Shown here: positions 16,737 to 26,359 of the stretch, piece by piece
Position numbering within the stretch: the stretch's first letter is position 1
How the letters are laid out: each line of letters starts with the position of its first letter
Source of the DNA: an uncultured Lachnospiraceae bacterium
Lineage (GTDB): Bacteria; Bacillota; Clostridia; Lachnospirales; Lachnospiraceae
Assembly (NCBI GenBank): GCA_946566685.1
Contig: CAMNXA010000007.1
Span: 46,278-110,277 of the forward strand
Direction of reading: 5' to 3'
Length of the DNA: 64,000 bases
Program-made: the position numbers and the translations under genes
The notes under the pieces: generated by a model
Told to the model about the DNA's origin: nothing
Seen by the model: the letters and a program-made list of their open reading frames with translations, nothing else
Database searches by the model: none

Positions 16737-17425
16737 CAAATTTTAAACCTATAACCAATTCCCCAGATGGTCTCGATATACTGTGGCTTGGCAGTATCAA
16801 ACTCTATCTTTTCCCGGATTTTCTTAATGTGTACGGTAACTGTCGCAATATCACCGATGGAATCCATATCCCAGATTTCCCGGAACAGTTCTTCCTTGGA
16901 GTATACATGGTTGGGATTTTCCGCAAGGAAGGTCAGCAGGTCGAACTCTTTTGTTGTAAATACCCTTTCTTCCCCGTCCACATAGACTCTCCTGGCCGTC
17001 TTATCTATCTTAAGGCCTCTGATCTCGATGATATCATTGACCTTTTGGTTGCTGCCCACCAGTCTGTCATAACGGGCCATATGTGCCTTCACCCTGGCCA
17101 CCAGTTCAGAGGGGCTGAACGGCTTCGTCATATAATCGTCCGCCCCCAGGCCGAGTCCCCTGATCTTGTCAATATCATCCTTCTTGGCGGACACCATGAT
17201 AATCGGAATATTCTTTTCCTCCCGGATTTTTTTACACACTTCAAAACCATCCATGCCGGGCAGCATAAGATCTAAGATCACAAGATCATAATTGCCTGCC
17301 AGCGCAGTCTCCAGTCCCTTATCCCCGTTGTTTTCGATAGTCACTTCAAAATCGCTCAGTTCCAGATAATCTTTTTCCAAATCTGCGATTGCCTCTTCGT
17401 CTTCCACGATTAATATCTTACTCAT
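16736..17425 (-). CDS. OmpR/PhoB-family response regulator
   Basis: 229 aa. The receiver domain spans residues 1-120. The acidic pocket is VEDEE, the phosphoacceptor is D52 in LVILDLMLPGMDG, and the conserved Lys is in MVSAKKDD. The winged-helix DNA-binding domain (130-229) ends with the expected VTVHIKKIREKI and ETIWGIGYRFKI. It is partner to the kinase immediately upstream (60 bp gap). The target genes are unknown. Confidence 0.95.
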   Translation of the reverse strand: MSKILIVEDEEAIADLEKDYLELSDFEVTIENNGDKGLETALAGNYDLVILDLMLPGMDGFEVCKKIREEKNIPIIMVSAKKDDIDKIRGLGLGADDYMTKPFSPSELVARVKAHMARYDRLVGSNQKVNDIIEIRGLKIDKTARRVYVDGEERVFTTKEFDLLTFLAENPNHVYSKEELFREIWDMDSIGDIATVTVHIKKIREKIEFDTAKPQYIETIWGIGYRFKI

Positions 17426-17485
17426 ATTATCCTGTCCTTTCTATCTCTCAGTTTATACAATCATTTCCTCGTTCTCAAATCAATG

Positions 17486-18964
17486 CTATTCCTTGGGCTC
17501 TGTCTGGTACTTGCGTATCACGAAATGCATACAGGTACCTTCCCCTTCCTTACTGGTAGCCCAGATATAACCGCCATGATCTTCTATGATCTTCTTTACA
17601 ATAGACAAGCCGATACCACTGCCGCCTTTAGAAGAATTACGGGAAGCATCCGTTCGGTAGAACCGTTCAAAGATATTGGGCAGATCCTTGGCCGCGATCC
17701 CTTTGCCGTTATCCTCAATCTCCACACGGATGGAATCGACTTCATCCAGAATCCGGATGTCTATAACGCCCTTTTCCTTATCCGAATATTTTACGCTGTT
17801 GCCAATAATATTATTGATAACGCGCTTAAGCTGCTCCGGATCGGCTATGATCTGCGTGGAAGGTTCCACCAGATCTTCATAATTCAGCTGAATATTCTTG
17901 GACTCCAGGTCAAGCCCCACCTCTTCCACACAGTCTCCGAAATAATCTGCCACATTGATACGGCGGAAGCTATAAGGAATCCGGTTGTTGTCAATGCCGG
18001 AGTAGGTAGTCAGTTCGTTGATCAGCCGATCCATGTCGTTGGCCTTATTATAGATGGTCTTGATGTATTTATCCATCTTCTCCGGCGTATCGGCCACCCC
18101 GTCCATGATCCCTTCCACATACCCCTTGACGGCCGTGATCGGCGTCTTCAAATCGTGGGAAATATTACTGATCAGTTCTCGGTTTTTCTTTTCATGTTCA
18201 AATTTCTCATCCAGGGATTCCTTCAGCCGCAGCCTCATGTCCTCATAGTTACGGTAAAGTTCTCCGATTTCTCCCCGCCCCTCAGTCGTCAGCATGTATT
18301 CCAGATTTCCCTCCGCAATATTCTGCATGGCTGTGTTGAGTTGGTTGATCGGTGTGAAGATGCCCTTTTGAATCCACTGGGTCAATATGATACTGGTGAA
18401 GATCAGCACCAATATAAAGGCGATGATCATATTGCGCAGCATCTTTTTGGAAAGGAGCGAATTGATACTCGTCACAATGAAAAAGCTTCCCTCATCCCCG
18501 TCCGAAAACCTGAAATCCACTCCCTTGACCAGTTTCTTCATATCATTATAATAAAATCCGGTCTCCTCGTCAGGTATTTCATTGCCATATTCCGGCAGCA
18601 TGTCAAATATTTTTCTGGCGGCATTGTTATTGCCGGTATAGTAGATCTGACTGCCCTTTCTGACTATGATATAGGAAGACTTATCCCTTAAGTCCTCCGT
18701 AAGCTGATCGAGGTATTCTTTATTCTCCAGCTTCACAGAGTCTTCCACAATCTGCTGTTTCACTTCTTCCAGCACTTCTTCCGTGATGCGGCTGTAATTC
18801 TCTATCGTATAAATAAAAGAAGCATTATTCTTGTCTAAAATCCCAAACTTGGATTCCGCATCCTCTATATGACTGCCCACCAGCAAAAACATAATACTCG
18901 TCAAAAGAAGCGGCAGCAATATAATAGAAATCGATGTGATCACAAGCCTCGTCTTGAATTTCAC
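17486..18964 (-). CDS. Membrane sensor histidine kinase
   Basis: 492 aa, starting at GTG 18964 after GAAAGGAAGATCACC. Membrane segment 1 spans residues 7-30. An extracytoplasmic sensor region covers about 32-178 and a second segment 179-197. HAMP follows to about 250. H270 in NISHDLKTPITAVKGY is the phosphorylated His. The N-box (NNIIGNSVKYSD), G1 (DNGKGI), F-box and G2 (GSGIGLSIVKKI) ATP-binding boxes are all present. The operon order is kinase, regulator, RluA. The kinase is divergent from the PerR-like gene across about 210 bp. Confidence 0.95.
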   Translation of the reverse strand: MKFKTRLVITSISIILLPLLLTSIMFLLVGSHIEDAESKFGILDKNNASFIYTIENYSRITEEVLEEVKQQIVEDSVKLENKEYLDQLTEDLRDKSSYIIVRKGSQIYYTGNNNAARKIFDMLPEYGNEIPDEETGFYYNDMKKLVKGVDFRFSDGDEGSFFIVTSINSLLSKKMLRNMIIAFILVLIFTSIILTQWIQKGIFTPINQLNTAMQNIAEGNLEYMLTTEGRGEIGELYRNYEDMRLRLKESLDEKFEHEKKNRELISNISHDLKTPITAVKGYVEGIMDGVADTPEKMDKYIKTIYNKANDMDRLINELTTYSGIDNNRIPYSFRRINVADYFGDCVEEVGLDLESKNIQLNYEDLVEPSTQIIADPEQLKRVINNIIGNSVKYSDKEKGVIDIRILDEVDSIRVEIEDNGKGIAAKDLPNIFERFYRTDASRNSSKGGSGIGLSIVKKIIEDHGGYIWATSKEGEGTCMHFVIRKYQTEPKE

Positions 18965-19099
18965 GGTGATCTTCCTTTCTCTCTACGTGTACTGCGTCAT
19001 TTCATTCCTTAATATTTTTAATATACCACACTTTTCGCAGATAGAAATAAAACATCTCCGATAATCTTATTAAAAATTTATAAATTCATAAAATTAAGA

Positions 19100-19135
19100 T
19101 TGACAAGCTTGTTTAATTTGTTATAATGATTTCAT
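19100..19135 (+). promoter_or_regulatory. Promoter and candidate Per-box of the PerR-like operon
   Basis: TTGACA (19100-19105), 16 bp, then TATAAT (19122-19127). The sequence TTATAATGATTTCAT (19121-19135) matches the Bacillus PerR consensus TTATAATTATTATAA at 11 of 15 positions and overlaps the -10. Autorepression by the peroxide sensor is therefore likely. Confidence 0.55.
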
Positions 19136-19174
19136 GAAATCAGTAATGATTCCTATTTTTAAGGAGGGTTTGCA

Positions 19175-19573
19175 ATGGCGTTGAAATACAGCCGCCAGCG
19201 GCAGGTCATTTATGACTTTCTGATGACTCGTAAAGATCATCCTACCGCCGAAACGGTCTATCAGAACGTCAGGCAGGAATATCCCAACATCAGTCTCGGC
19301 ACGGTTTACCGCAATTTGACGCTTTTAGCCGATATGGGAACGATACAGCGTCTGCGTGTGGGTGATGGTATCGATCATTTTGATGCGGATACCTCCGAAC
19401 ATTACCATTTTGTCTGCTCAGAATGTGGCGGCGTGACAGATCTTAAGATGGAGAGCATTGCAGAGATCCTGGAGACTGCCCGCAAAGATTTTGACGGCGA
19501 AATACAGGGACATGTCACATATTTCTATGGGATCTGTGACAAGTGTACAAAAAGTAATTTGCTTCGCAAATAA
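19175..19573 (+). CDS. Fur-family transcriptional regulator, PerR-like
   Basis: 132 aa. The N-terminal winged helix (RQRQVIYDFL...SLGTVYRNLTLLADMG) is followed by the regulatory metal site in HFDADTSEHYHFVC. Two CxxC pairs (CSECGG and CDKCTK) form the structural zinc site. Linkage to reverse rubrerythrin and rubredoxin supports a PerR role (peroxide sensing by metal-catalysed His oxidation) rather than iron uptake control. The ATG follows AAGGAGGGTTTGCA. An exact 23-bp hairpin element, shared with position 55487, lies 12 bp beyond the stop. Confidence 0.88.
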   Translation: MALKYSRQRQVIYDFLMTRKDHPTAETVYQNVRQEYPNISLGTVYRNLTLLADMGTIQRLRVGDGIDHFDADTSEHYHFVCSECGGVTDLKMESIAEILETARKDFDGEIQGHVTYFYGICDKCTKSNLLRK

Positions 19574-19583
19574 CTTTACGAGT

Positions 19584-19610
19584 TCCGCTTCGCGGCCTCG
19601 GATAAGCGGA
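19584..19610. repeat. Hairpin repeat element, copy 1
   Basis: The 23-bp core (19586-19608) begins CGCTTCGCGGCCTCGG, ends in ATAAGCG, and is identical to 55487-55509. The stem here is TCCGCTT/AAGCGGA (7 bp) around a 13-nt loop. Copy 2 has TTCGCTT/AAGCGAA, a compensatory base-pair change that keeps the stem. Confidence 0.6.
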
Positions 19611-19678
19611 AAGTGTTATAAAATAACAAATGAACCCATTCACTAAGGGTACAAATAAAAAGAAAAGGAGACTATATT

Positions 19679-20218
19679 ATGAAATTTGTATGTCAGGTAT
19701 GCGGTTATGTTCACGAAGGAGATGCTGCACCGGCTGAATGTCCGGTATGCCATGCACCCGCTGAGAAGTTCACAGCACAGGGCGGCGAAATGACATGGGC
19801 CGCAGAACATGTAGTAGGCGTAGCACAGGGTGTGAGCCAGGATATCATCGATGATCTGCGCGCTAACTTCAACGGCGAGTGCTCTGAAGTAGGTATGTAC
19901 CTTGCTATGGCCAGAGTTGCACACAGAGAAGGTTATCCGGAGATCGGTCTGTACTGGGAGAAAGCTGCCTGGGAAGAGGCAGAGCATGCTGCTAAATTTG
20001 CAGAGCTTCTCGGTGAAGTAGTGACCGATTCCACCAAGAAGAATCTGGAGATGAGAGTAGAAGCTGAGAACGGTGCAACCGCAGGTAAGTTCGATCTTGC
20101 AAAACGCGCTAAGGCTGCCAATCTGGATGCAATCCATGATACCGTTCATGAGATGGCAAGAGACGAGGCAAGACACGGCAAGGCATTTGCTGGTCTGTTA
20201 AAGAGATACTTTGGTTAA
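19679..20218 (+). CDS. rbr: Reverse rubrerythrin (N-terminal rubredoxin domain plus diiron domain)
   Basis: 179 aa. The rubredoxin-type Fe(Cys)4 site is at the N-terminus: C5, C8, C21, C24 in CQVCGY and CPVCHAP. The four-helix diiron domain follows, with Glu/His ligands in [28 protein letters not shown] and [12 protein letters not shown]. Classical rubrerythrins have the rubredoxin domain at the C-terminus, so this is the reversed form typical of Clostridia. It reduces H2O2 (and O2) with electrons from rubredoxin. AAAAGGAGACTATATT precedes the ATG. It probably shares a transcript with the PerR-like gene and the downstream rubredoxin. Confidence 0.95.
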   Translation: MKFVCQVCGYVHEGDAAPAECPVCHAPAEKFTAQGGEMTWAAEHVVGVAQGVSQDIIDDLRANFNGECSEVGMYLAMARVAHREGYPEIGLYWEKAAWEEAEHAAKFAELLGEVVTDSTKKNLEMRVEAENGATAGKFDLAKRAKAANLDAIHDTVHEMARDEARHGKAFAGLLKRYFG

Positions 20219-20276
20219 TACGATCATAAGATAAAAAATGACAGCATATTTATAATATACAAAGGAGGACGTTAAG

Positions 20277-20450
20277 ATGAAAAAATATTTCTGTAATCCC
20301 TGCGGCTACACATATGATCCTGAGAAGGGTGATCCGGAGCACGGTATCAAACCCGGCACAGCATTTGAGGATCTTCCGGCAGATTGGTGCTGCCCTCTGT
20401 GCGGTGTGACTAAGGATATGTTCCAGCCCTGCATCGATAATTACAACTAA
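20277..20450 (+). CDS. Rubredoxin
   Basis: 57 aa. The Fe(Cys)4 ligands are C6 and C9 in [16 protein letters not shown], and C39 and C42 in CPLCGV. The aromatic core residues (Y11, Y13, W37) are typical. AAAGGAGGACGTTAAG precedes the ATG. It is the expected electron donor to the neighbouring reverse rubrerythrin, completing a peroxide-detoxifying unit. Confidence 0.95.
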   Translation: MKKYFCNPCGYTYDPEKGDPEHGIKPGTAFEDLPADWCCPLCGVTKDMFQPCIDNYN

Positions 20451-20457
20451 TATAAAT

Positions 20458-20500
20458 AAAAAGAGATACAACCTGCGACACAGGATTGTATCTCTTTTTA
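20458..20500. terminator. Bidirectional intrinsic terminator
   Basis: AAAAAGAGATACAA and TTGTATCTCTTTTT form a 14-bp-arm hairpin (loop about 15 nt). T-runs follow on both strands. It separates the rubredoxin gene (plus) from the alpha-galactoside ABC operon (minus). Confidence 0.8.
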
Positions 20501-20539
20501 TTTATAACAAACAGTTTAACACTCTTGAAAGCTATTTGA

Positions 20540-21367
20540 TCATAACTTTCCTCCGGAGGTAGCAATACCTTCAATAAACTGCTTCTGGAAGATAATATAT
20601 AATATGATCATCGGCACACACGAAATCAGCGCCGCCATCATCAGTTCAGGATATTTTTGCGAATACTGCCCGCTCATATTTGCGAGCGCGGCCGCAAGCG
20701 TTGTCTTCTTCGGATTCGGACATACGATCATCGGCCACATCAGATCCTTATATGCAAACACAGCCGTAAAGATACCCAGCGCCACCATAGAAGACTTTGT
20801 CAATGGCGCCATGACGAACAAAAATGTCTGCGGGATGTTACAGCCGTCCAGCCGCGCAGCCTCCTCCAGATCTCTTGGAAGTCCCATGTATGCCTGACGC
20901 AGCAGGAAGGTACCAAACGCCGTAACCAGTCCCGGAAACAGCAGCCCCAGCGCGGTATTCGTAAGATGCAGTTTGCTGACCATAACATACTGCGGAATGA
21001 TAAATATCTGAACCGGGATCATCATCTGAAACAGTACGATGCCAAACATAAAGTTCTTTCCCTTAAAATTCATTCTTGCAAATGCATAACCGGAAAGCGT
21101 TGCTGTAACCACAGCGCATAATACGCGAAGCGCAATCATGAGAATGGTATTTGCATACAGCTTTACAAAATCCATCGCCGCAACAACTTTGCTAAAGTTT
21201 TCAACCTGCCATACGCTCGGAAACAGTACAAACGGATCCACCTGCATCGTCTCCGCTGTCGTCTTAAATGCAGTAAGTATCATCCACAGAAACGGAACAA
21301 TCATGATGAAAGCGAACACAATCAGGATGAAGTATATAATGACCTTATTAATGCTATCCCTTTTCAT
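20540..21367 (-). CDS. Carbohydrate ABC transporter permease, MalG type
   Basis: 275 aa from ATG 21367 (GCAGG 7 nt upstream; an in-frame TTG at 21391 is less likely). Six membrane segments are expected. The EAA loop that docks the ATPase reads EEAARLDGCNIPQTFLFVMAPL. The C-terminus is the characteristic ..KQFIEGIATSGGKL. It is the last gene of the SBP-permease-permease operon. No ATPase is encoded here, so a shared MsmK-type ATPase elsewhere is needed. The adjacent GH36 suggests alpha-galactosides such as raffinose or melibiose. Confidence 0.93.
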   Translation of the reverse strand: MKRDSINKVIIYFILIVFAFIMIVPFLWMILTAFKTTAETMQVDPFVLFPSVWQVENFSKVVAAMDFVKLYANTILMIALRVLCAVVTATLSGYAFARMNFKGKNFMFGIVLFQMMIPVQIFIIPQYVMVSKLHLTNTALGLLFPGLVTAFGTFLLRQAYMGLPRDLEEAARLDGCNIPQTFLFVMAPLTKSSMVALGIFTAVFAYKDLMWPMIVCPNPKKTTLAAALANMSGQYSQKYPELMMAALISCVPMIILYIIFQKQFIEGIATSGGKL

Positions 21368-21387
21368 TTCTAAACCTGCCCCCTTCC

Positions 21388-22278
21388 TCAATCATAGTGA
21401 ACCCACTTCTTCTGCCCGATCATCTGGAACACGGTAAGAACCATGATCACTGCAAGAAGCACCACAATAACCGTTGCTCCATATCCCTTTTTGCTCTGTT
21501 CAAATGAATACTTGTAGAATAAGTATACGAGCGATTCTGTCTTCTTCAGCGCCGGATTATTGTAATCGATGATCATATAAATCAGATCAAATACCTGCAT
21601 TGCGCCAATCACACGTGTAACCAGTACAAAGAAGATCGTAGGGGAGATCAGCGGTACCGTTATATGCAAAAACTGTGCGACCCCGCTTGCACCATCGAGC
21701 GATGCCGCCTCATAATAGTCTCTGGGCACTTCCTGAAGGCCCGCAAGAAACAACACCATATTATATCCAATCACACCCCAGATACCGATGACTGCTATGG
21801 AATAGATTGCAATATCAGGGTTGGAAATCCAATTTACCTTCACGCCGAACATATTATTGATCAAGCCAAAATTGGAATTATAAATCCATTTCCACACCAT
21901 AGCGATCGCCGCCGGCGCCACAATCATCGGCAGGAACATGATCGTCCGGAACAACTCACGCCCTTTCAGCTTTTGGTTCAAAAAGGAGGCAAGGATCAAA
22001 GCGATTACGATAGAGATCGGAACCTCCACGACAGCATACTTCACGGTATTCCAGAGGGCCTGCCATACCTCTGTATCCCCGAAGACCTTTTGATAATTGG
22101 CAAGTCCTACAAACTTATTCCCTTTTCCGAAATCACCCGTCTTAAAGAAACTCTGATATATCGTCTGAAAGATAGGAATAATATTAAGTACAATCAAACC
22201 AATCATCGTAGGTGCAATAAATATCCAGCCCCATATTGTTTCATTTTTTTCTCTGGGTGTCATTTTCATTCTACTCAA
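21388..22278 (-). CDS. Carbohydrate ABC transporter permease, MalF type
   Basis: 296 aa with six membrane segments. The N-terminus PREKNETIWGWIFIAPTMIG is typical of the UgpA/MalF class. The EAA motif is YYEAASLDGASGVAQFLHITVPLISP. It lies 20 bp upstream of the MalG-type partner and is separated from the binding-protein gene by a strong hairpin. It forms the heterodimeric channel for the sugar bound by the upstream lipoprotein. Confidence 0.93.
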   Translation of the reverse strand: MSRMKMTPREKNETIWGWIFIAPTMIGLIVLNIIPIFQTIYQSFFKTGDFGKGNKFVGLANYQKVFGDTEVWQALWNTVKYAVVEVPISIVIALILASFLNQKLKGRELFRTIMFLPMIVAPAAIAMVWKWIYNSNFGLINNMFGVKVNWISNPDIAIYSIAVIGIWGVIGYNMVLFLAGLQEVPRDYYEAASLDGASGVAQFLHITVPLISPTIFFVLVTRVIGAMQVFDLIYMIIDYNNPALKKTESLVYLFYKYSFEQSKKGYGATVIVVLLAVIMVLTVFQMIGQKKWVHYD

Positions 22279-22324
22279 AATATGTCTCCTTACTTTCCAT
22301 CCAAATCATACAACATGATTCCAC

Positions 22325-22359
22325 GAAAGTGCAACATGTCTATGCCATGCTGCACTTTC
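22325..22359 (-). other. Stem-loop between binding-protein and permease genes
   Basis: A 14-bp stem with one mismatch (GAAAGTGCAACATG / CATGCTGCACTTTC) and a 7-nt loop. It lies between the SBP stop (22401) and the permease start (22278). No T-tract follows in the direction of transcription, so it is more likely an mRNA 3'-protecting or processing element than a terminator. Confidence 0.6.
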
Positions 22360-22400
22360 TGTAAGTGATTCACCAGTCAATACTTCTGATCTGAAACCGA

Positions 22401-23759
22401 TTATTCCTCTGCGAGCGCAGCATCCATCTCAGCCGCAATTTCCATGCAGACATCAGCAGTTGCCTTTTCACCTGTCCAGGCCTCTTTCAGCTTTTCCGTC
22501 ATCATATCTTCCCAAATAGTCGTAACCCTTGAATAAGGTCTGAACACAAGCTTTGCATTCAGCATCTGCATATGTCCGTTCAGGTCGAAGCAGTCTACAG
22601 CATTAACCCATGCATCGGAAGTTCCTTCGTAAGCTGACATTGTAACACCGAGCTCTGCCTGCTTGATCTGTGCTTCCTTCGATCCAAGATATTCGATCAA
22701 AGACCACGCCGCATCCAGGTTCTTTCCGTTTGCAGCTGCTGCCCATCCAAGTCCATTGTAGATAGAAACTCTGTCTGAAGGATCTTTGGTGAACGGGAGA
22801 ACTGCCACATCACAGTTTGCTGCTGCATATTCATTGTCACGGTAGCCCGCTAACATCCATGAACCGTTGATTGACATTGCAGTCTTTCCTGCACAGAGGA
22901 GCTCGTTCGGAGCGGTCTCAGATACGGTTGCAAGATCAGGACAGCTTCCCTCAGCGATCATATTTGTAAAGAACTCCATAGCCTTGATGGTATTGGGATC
23001 GTCAAATCCGGATTTCTTCTTGTCTTCACTGATAACATTTCCGCCCATGGAGTAGATGGTATTGTAGAAACCTTCCTGATTATTTCCGGGTGCAATTGCA
23101 TAGCCCCAATGATCCTCGTTGGTCAGCTTCTTTGCCGCTTCTGCAAAATCATCCCATGTCCAGGTGTCGTCCGGATAAGCAACGCCCATTTCATCAAAGA
23201 TTGTCTTATTGTACCACAGCGCGATGGTATCAATATCCTTCGGAACCGCATACTGCTTGCCCCCTGACTGATACAGATTTACAATACCCTGATAATAATT
23301 TGCAAGATCGATCTTATCACTTGCCGCAATCCTGTCTGTCAGATCAAGAAGCAGGTCGTTCTCCATGTACTGCTGCGCTACATTTGAGTGCATCCAGAAT
23401 ACGTCAGGAAGCTCGCCGCCCGTTGCGCCTGCCTCAAGCAGTGTCCAATAGCTGTTCCAGTCAACCACATTGATCGTAGCCTTTACACCTGACTGGCTGC
23501 TCCAGTCATCAACAATCTGCTGAAGACCAGGTCTTTGTCCCTCATCCCAGATCGTAACCGTCAGTTCGCCTTTCACGCTCTCGCCGATGCTGGCAGGCGC
23601 TTCCTCGGCCTTTTCTTCCGGCTTATCGGCCGCGGGTGCCTCAGTCTTGGCGTTATCATCTACAGGTGCCGGTGCCGGAGCGTCCGATGATGAGCCGCAT
23701 CCGATCATTGACACTGCCATGATGGCGCTTAATAATACTGCTACAACTTTCTTTTTCAT
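22401..23759 (-). CDS. Sugar-binding lipoprotein of an ABC transporter
   Basis: 452 aa, family 1 solute-binding protein. The type II signal peptide ends at a lipobox with C21 (AVSMIGC), followed by a flexible Ala/Pro/Glu linker. Mature-domain motifs include GELTVTIWDEGQRPG, WNKTIFDEMGVAYPDDTWTWDDF and IYNGLGWAAAANGKNLDAAW. It delivers sugar to the two permeases downstream. It is first in the operon, with GH36 upstream on the same strand (171 bp gap). The likely ligand is an alpha-galactoside, by context only. Confidence 0.93.
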   Translation of the reverse strand: MKKKVVAVLLSAIMAVSMIGCGSSSDAPAPAPVDDNAKTEAPAADKPEEKAEEAPASIGESVKGELTVTIWDEGQRPGLQQIVDDWSSQSGVKATINVVDWNSYWTLLEAGATGGELPDVFWMHSNVAQQYMENDLLLDLTDRIAASDKIDLANYYQGIVNLYQSGGKQYAVPKDIDTIALWYNKTIFDEMGVAYPDDTWTWDDFAEAAKKLTNEDHWGYAIAPGNNQEGFYNTIYSMGGNVISEDKKKSGFDDPNTIKAMEFFTNMIAEGSCPDLATVSETAPNELLCAGKTAMSINGSWMLAGYRDNEYAAANCDVAVLPFTKDPSDRVSIYNGLGWAAAANGKNLDAAWSLIEYLGSKEAQIKQAELGVTMSAYEGTSDAWVNAVDCFDLNGHMQMLNAKLVFRPYSRVTTIWEDMMTEKLKEAWTGEKATADVCMEIAAEMDAALAEE

Positions 23760-23930
23760 GCTGAATCCTCCTATTATTTAATCTGCGTAACTTTACCTTG
23801 TTCCATTTGACATGTTCCTTTATTATTTGCCTGACCGCATAAACTATGTATAATTATAAATGCACCGGCCTGACAATGACATGGTATTTCGTTATCTGTT
23901 CCTGTCAATTTGTGATATGTAATTGACCAA

Positions 23931-26129
23931 TCATTCTGCGCTAAGACAGATCAGACAGGAACTATAGTCCTGCTCCATCGTATAATCCAATGCATTTTCC
24001 GGATTTAATACAAGGCCGACTTGCATCAGCTCATCGCCATAATATACAGATGATTGAATATGATACAGTTTGTTTGCATCAAGCCCTTGAAGCCGTATTC
24101 TGCCATGCAGGCCATTCACAGCCGCACGCATCGTATATACGCCTACCAGCGCCTTTTTCTGATCCTCTGAGACAACCATCCATGCATTGATATTGGTCTC
24201 AAACGGCGACATGAGCCGATAAAATTTCCCGAACTGAAGCAGCTGTCTGTTCTTCTTCATGAACGCGATCTGTTCCTTCACCTCACAGAACTCTTCCTCG
24301 GATATGTGATTAAGATCCAGTTCATAGCCGAAAGTTCCGAAGTACGCCACATCTGCCCGAAACCTGATCGGAACGGTTCTGCCCGTCTGTTGATTGGGAA
24401 CCGCAGACACATGGGCTCCGATCGAAGAGATCGGGTAACCATAGGTTGAGCCATACTGGATGAGCACTCTGTCTGCACCGTCCGTATTATCACTGCACCA
24501 TGCCTGCGGTGCATAGAATAACATGCCGGCATCGAATCTGGCCCCGCCGCTCGCACACGATTCAAACAATATGTCCGGAAATGCATGGATCAGCTTTTCG
24601 TATAACCGATAAACGCCCAGCACATATCTGTGATACACGCAGCCCTGAAGTTCTGCCGGTGTTCCATTGGAATACACATCGGTAAGCGATCTGTTCATGT
24701 CCCATTTAATGTAAGAGATATTTGCGCCATCGATCACCTGAAAGAGCATGTCGAAAATATAGTCGACCACCTCATCTCTGGAAAAGTCGAGCACATACTG
24801 ATGCCTTCCCAAAGCGGGGGTTCTTCCCGGCACAGCAAACGCCCAGTCCGGATGTGCCCTGTAAAGATCGCTGTCCGGGCTGACCATCTCCGGCTCGATC
24901 CAGAAACCGAATTCAAGTCCCAGATCATTGATCTTCTGTGCCAGCTCTTTCATGCCGCCCGGAAGCTTTTTCCTGTTTTCCACCCAGTCACCTAAGCCTG
25001 CACGATCATCATTTCTGGCTCCAAACCATCCGTCATCCAGCACGAACAGTTCTGCTCCGGCCTCCTTTGCTTTAGCTGCTATCTTTAAGATACTCTCCTG
25101 TGTAAAGTCCATAAAGGTGGCTTCCCAGTTATTCAAAAGAATCGGGCGGGCGTGATTTTTCCATCTGCCCCTTACCAAATGGTTATTGTACAACGCGTGA
25201 TAGGTCTGACTGAGAGCATTCAGCCCCTTGTCCGTATAGGCAACAACGACCTCCGGCGTTGTAAAATCGTCCCCCGCCTCTAAGGGCCACCGAAACGTAT
25301 CCGGATGAATACCCATTAACAGTCTCAGTCTTCCGTATGTATCCGCATCCGCAGCCGCGATAAAATTACCACTATAGACAAAAGACATTCCGACTGCCTC
25401 TCCGGCAAAATCATCCGTGTTACATCTTTTAACGATGATAAAGGGATTCTGATTGGCACTTGAACCGCCCCGTTTACTCTCAATGGATGTGATTCCCCGT
25501 TCGATCTTTCTCACGATGGGCATTCTCTCCCTTGCCCACGCTCCGGAAAACTGCATCCATTCGTAATTCTGATCCGGGAGATCGATACAGGCGCTGAGCG
25601 CCTTGTGAAGGATCACTCTCTCTTCTCCCTGATTGATAAAACGCGCATTCTTTGTAATAACAGAATAGTCCTTAAAAATGGTATATGACAATTCAAGGCA
25701 TAGTTCCCAACGTGTATCCGACAATGTTATTATGAGACTCATCGCCTCAGCGTCATCCGCATACGTTGCTGGAAGCCCCTTCAACAAACTTTTGCCGGCA
25801 GATATCCGGTGTGATACATACCTGAAATGACTCACCTTTGAGGCGTCCTCATATTCCACCTCATACGCGTTCATCCCAAAATCTGTTGTCCCAAACCCCG
25901 GATACTCCTGGCAGTTAAGTTCCATGGAAAAATCCTCTTCGGGCGCATCAACCGCCACCATGGACTTCATACCGCGATAAAACAGGTATGAAAAATCTTC
26001 TCTGTCATGAATTCTGCTGCCAAAATATAACTGCCCCATCTCTCCATTCGGCTGAACACACATAATATAGCTGATCTCATCGTTATACAGATGAAATTGC
26101 CGTGTTTTCTCATGCCAAATTATATTCAT
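23931..26129 (-). CDS. Alpha-galactosidase, glycoside hydrolase family 36
   Basis: 732 aa, the usual length for clan GH-D bacterial RafA/AgaR-type enzymes. An N-terminal beta-supersandwich is followed by the barrel with LFVLDDGWFGARNDDRAGLGDW. The nucleophile Asp is in YIKWDMNRSLTD and the acid/base Asp in WCSDNTDGADRV. The CASGGARFD motif is diagnostic of GH36. There is no signal peptide, so it acts inside the cell on imported melibiose or raffinose-type sugars. It shares a divergent region with an AraC regulator and heads the alpha-galactoside operon. Confidence 0.95.
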   Translation of the reverse strand: MNIIWHEKTRQFHLYNDEISYIMCVQPNGEMGQLYFGSRIHDREDFSYLFYRGMKSMVAVDAPEEDFSMELNCQEYPGFGTTDFGMNAYEVEYEDASKVSHFRYVSHRISAGKSLLKGLPATYADDAEAMSLIITLSDTRWELCLELSYTIFKDYSVITKNARFINQGEERVILHKALSACIDLPDQNYEWMQFSGAWARERMPIVRKIERGITSIESKRGGSSANQNPFIIVKRCNTDDFAGEAVGMSFVYSGNFIAAADADTYGRLRLLMGIHPDTFRWPLEAGDDFTTPEVVVAYTDKGLNALSQTYHALYNNHLVRGRWKNHARPILLNNWEATFMDFTQESILKIAAKAKEAGAELFVLDDGWFGARNDDRAGLGDWVENRKKLPGGMKELAQKINDLGLEFGFWIEPEMVSPDSDLYRAHPDWAFAVPGRTPALGRHQYVLDFSRDEVVDYIFDMLFQVIDGANISYIKWDMNRSLTDVYSNGTPAELQGCVYHRYVLGVYRLYEKLIHAFPDILFESCASGGARFDAGMLFYAPQAWCSDNTDGADRVLIQYGSTYGYPISSIGAHVSAVPNQQTGRTVPIRFRADVAYFGTFGYELDLNHISEEEFCEVKEQIAFMKKNRQLLQFGKFYRLMSPFETNINAWMVVSEDQKKALVGVYTMRAAVNGLHGRIRLQGLDANKLYHIQSSVYYGDELMQVGLVLNPENALDYTMEQDYSSCLICLSAE

Positions 26130-26300
26130 TTATACCTCCTCCTTATAAACCCGCAAACCGAACCGATTCTTTTCGATTCCGAGCCCTGATATAGCAAGCA
26201 TCCTGCGGTCAGCATGTCATGCAAGATCAGTATATTACATTATCTGCCCCGTGATAATGTGAAAATCTGATTTCTTTATGTCAAAATGTGATACATTGAA

Positions 26301-26329
26301 TTGCATTTTTTACTGCTTTTGGATACAAT
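26301..26329 (+). promoter_or_regulatory. Promoter of the AraC regulator gene
   Basis: TTGCAT (26301-26306), a 17-bp spacer, and TACAAT (26324-26329). The rest of the 230-bp divergent region contains two AATGTGA words (26256-26262 and 26285-26291), possible regulator half-sites. Confidence 0.5.
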
Positions 26330-26359
26330 ACATACATAAACACGATATTATTTCGATTT

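Noticed and set aside
17483..18691. A 402-codon plus-strand open frame opposite the histidine kinase
   Set aside because: The minus strand encodes a complete kinase with all ATP-binding boxes. The plus frame shows antisense composition and no start signal.
19584..19610. Intrinsic terminator after the PerR-like gene
   Set aside because: No T-tract follows on the plus strand, and the same element at 55485 overlaps a stop codon. It is better described as a repeat element.
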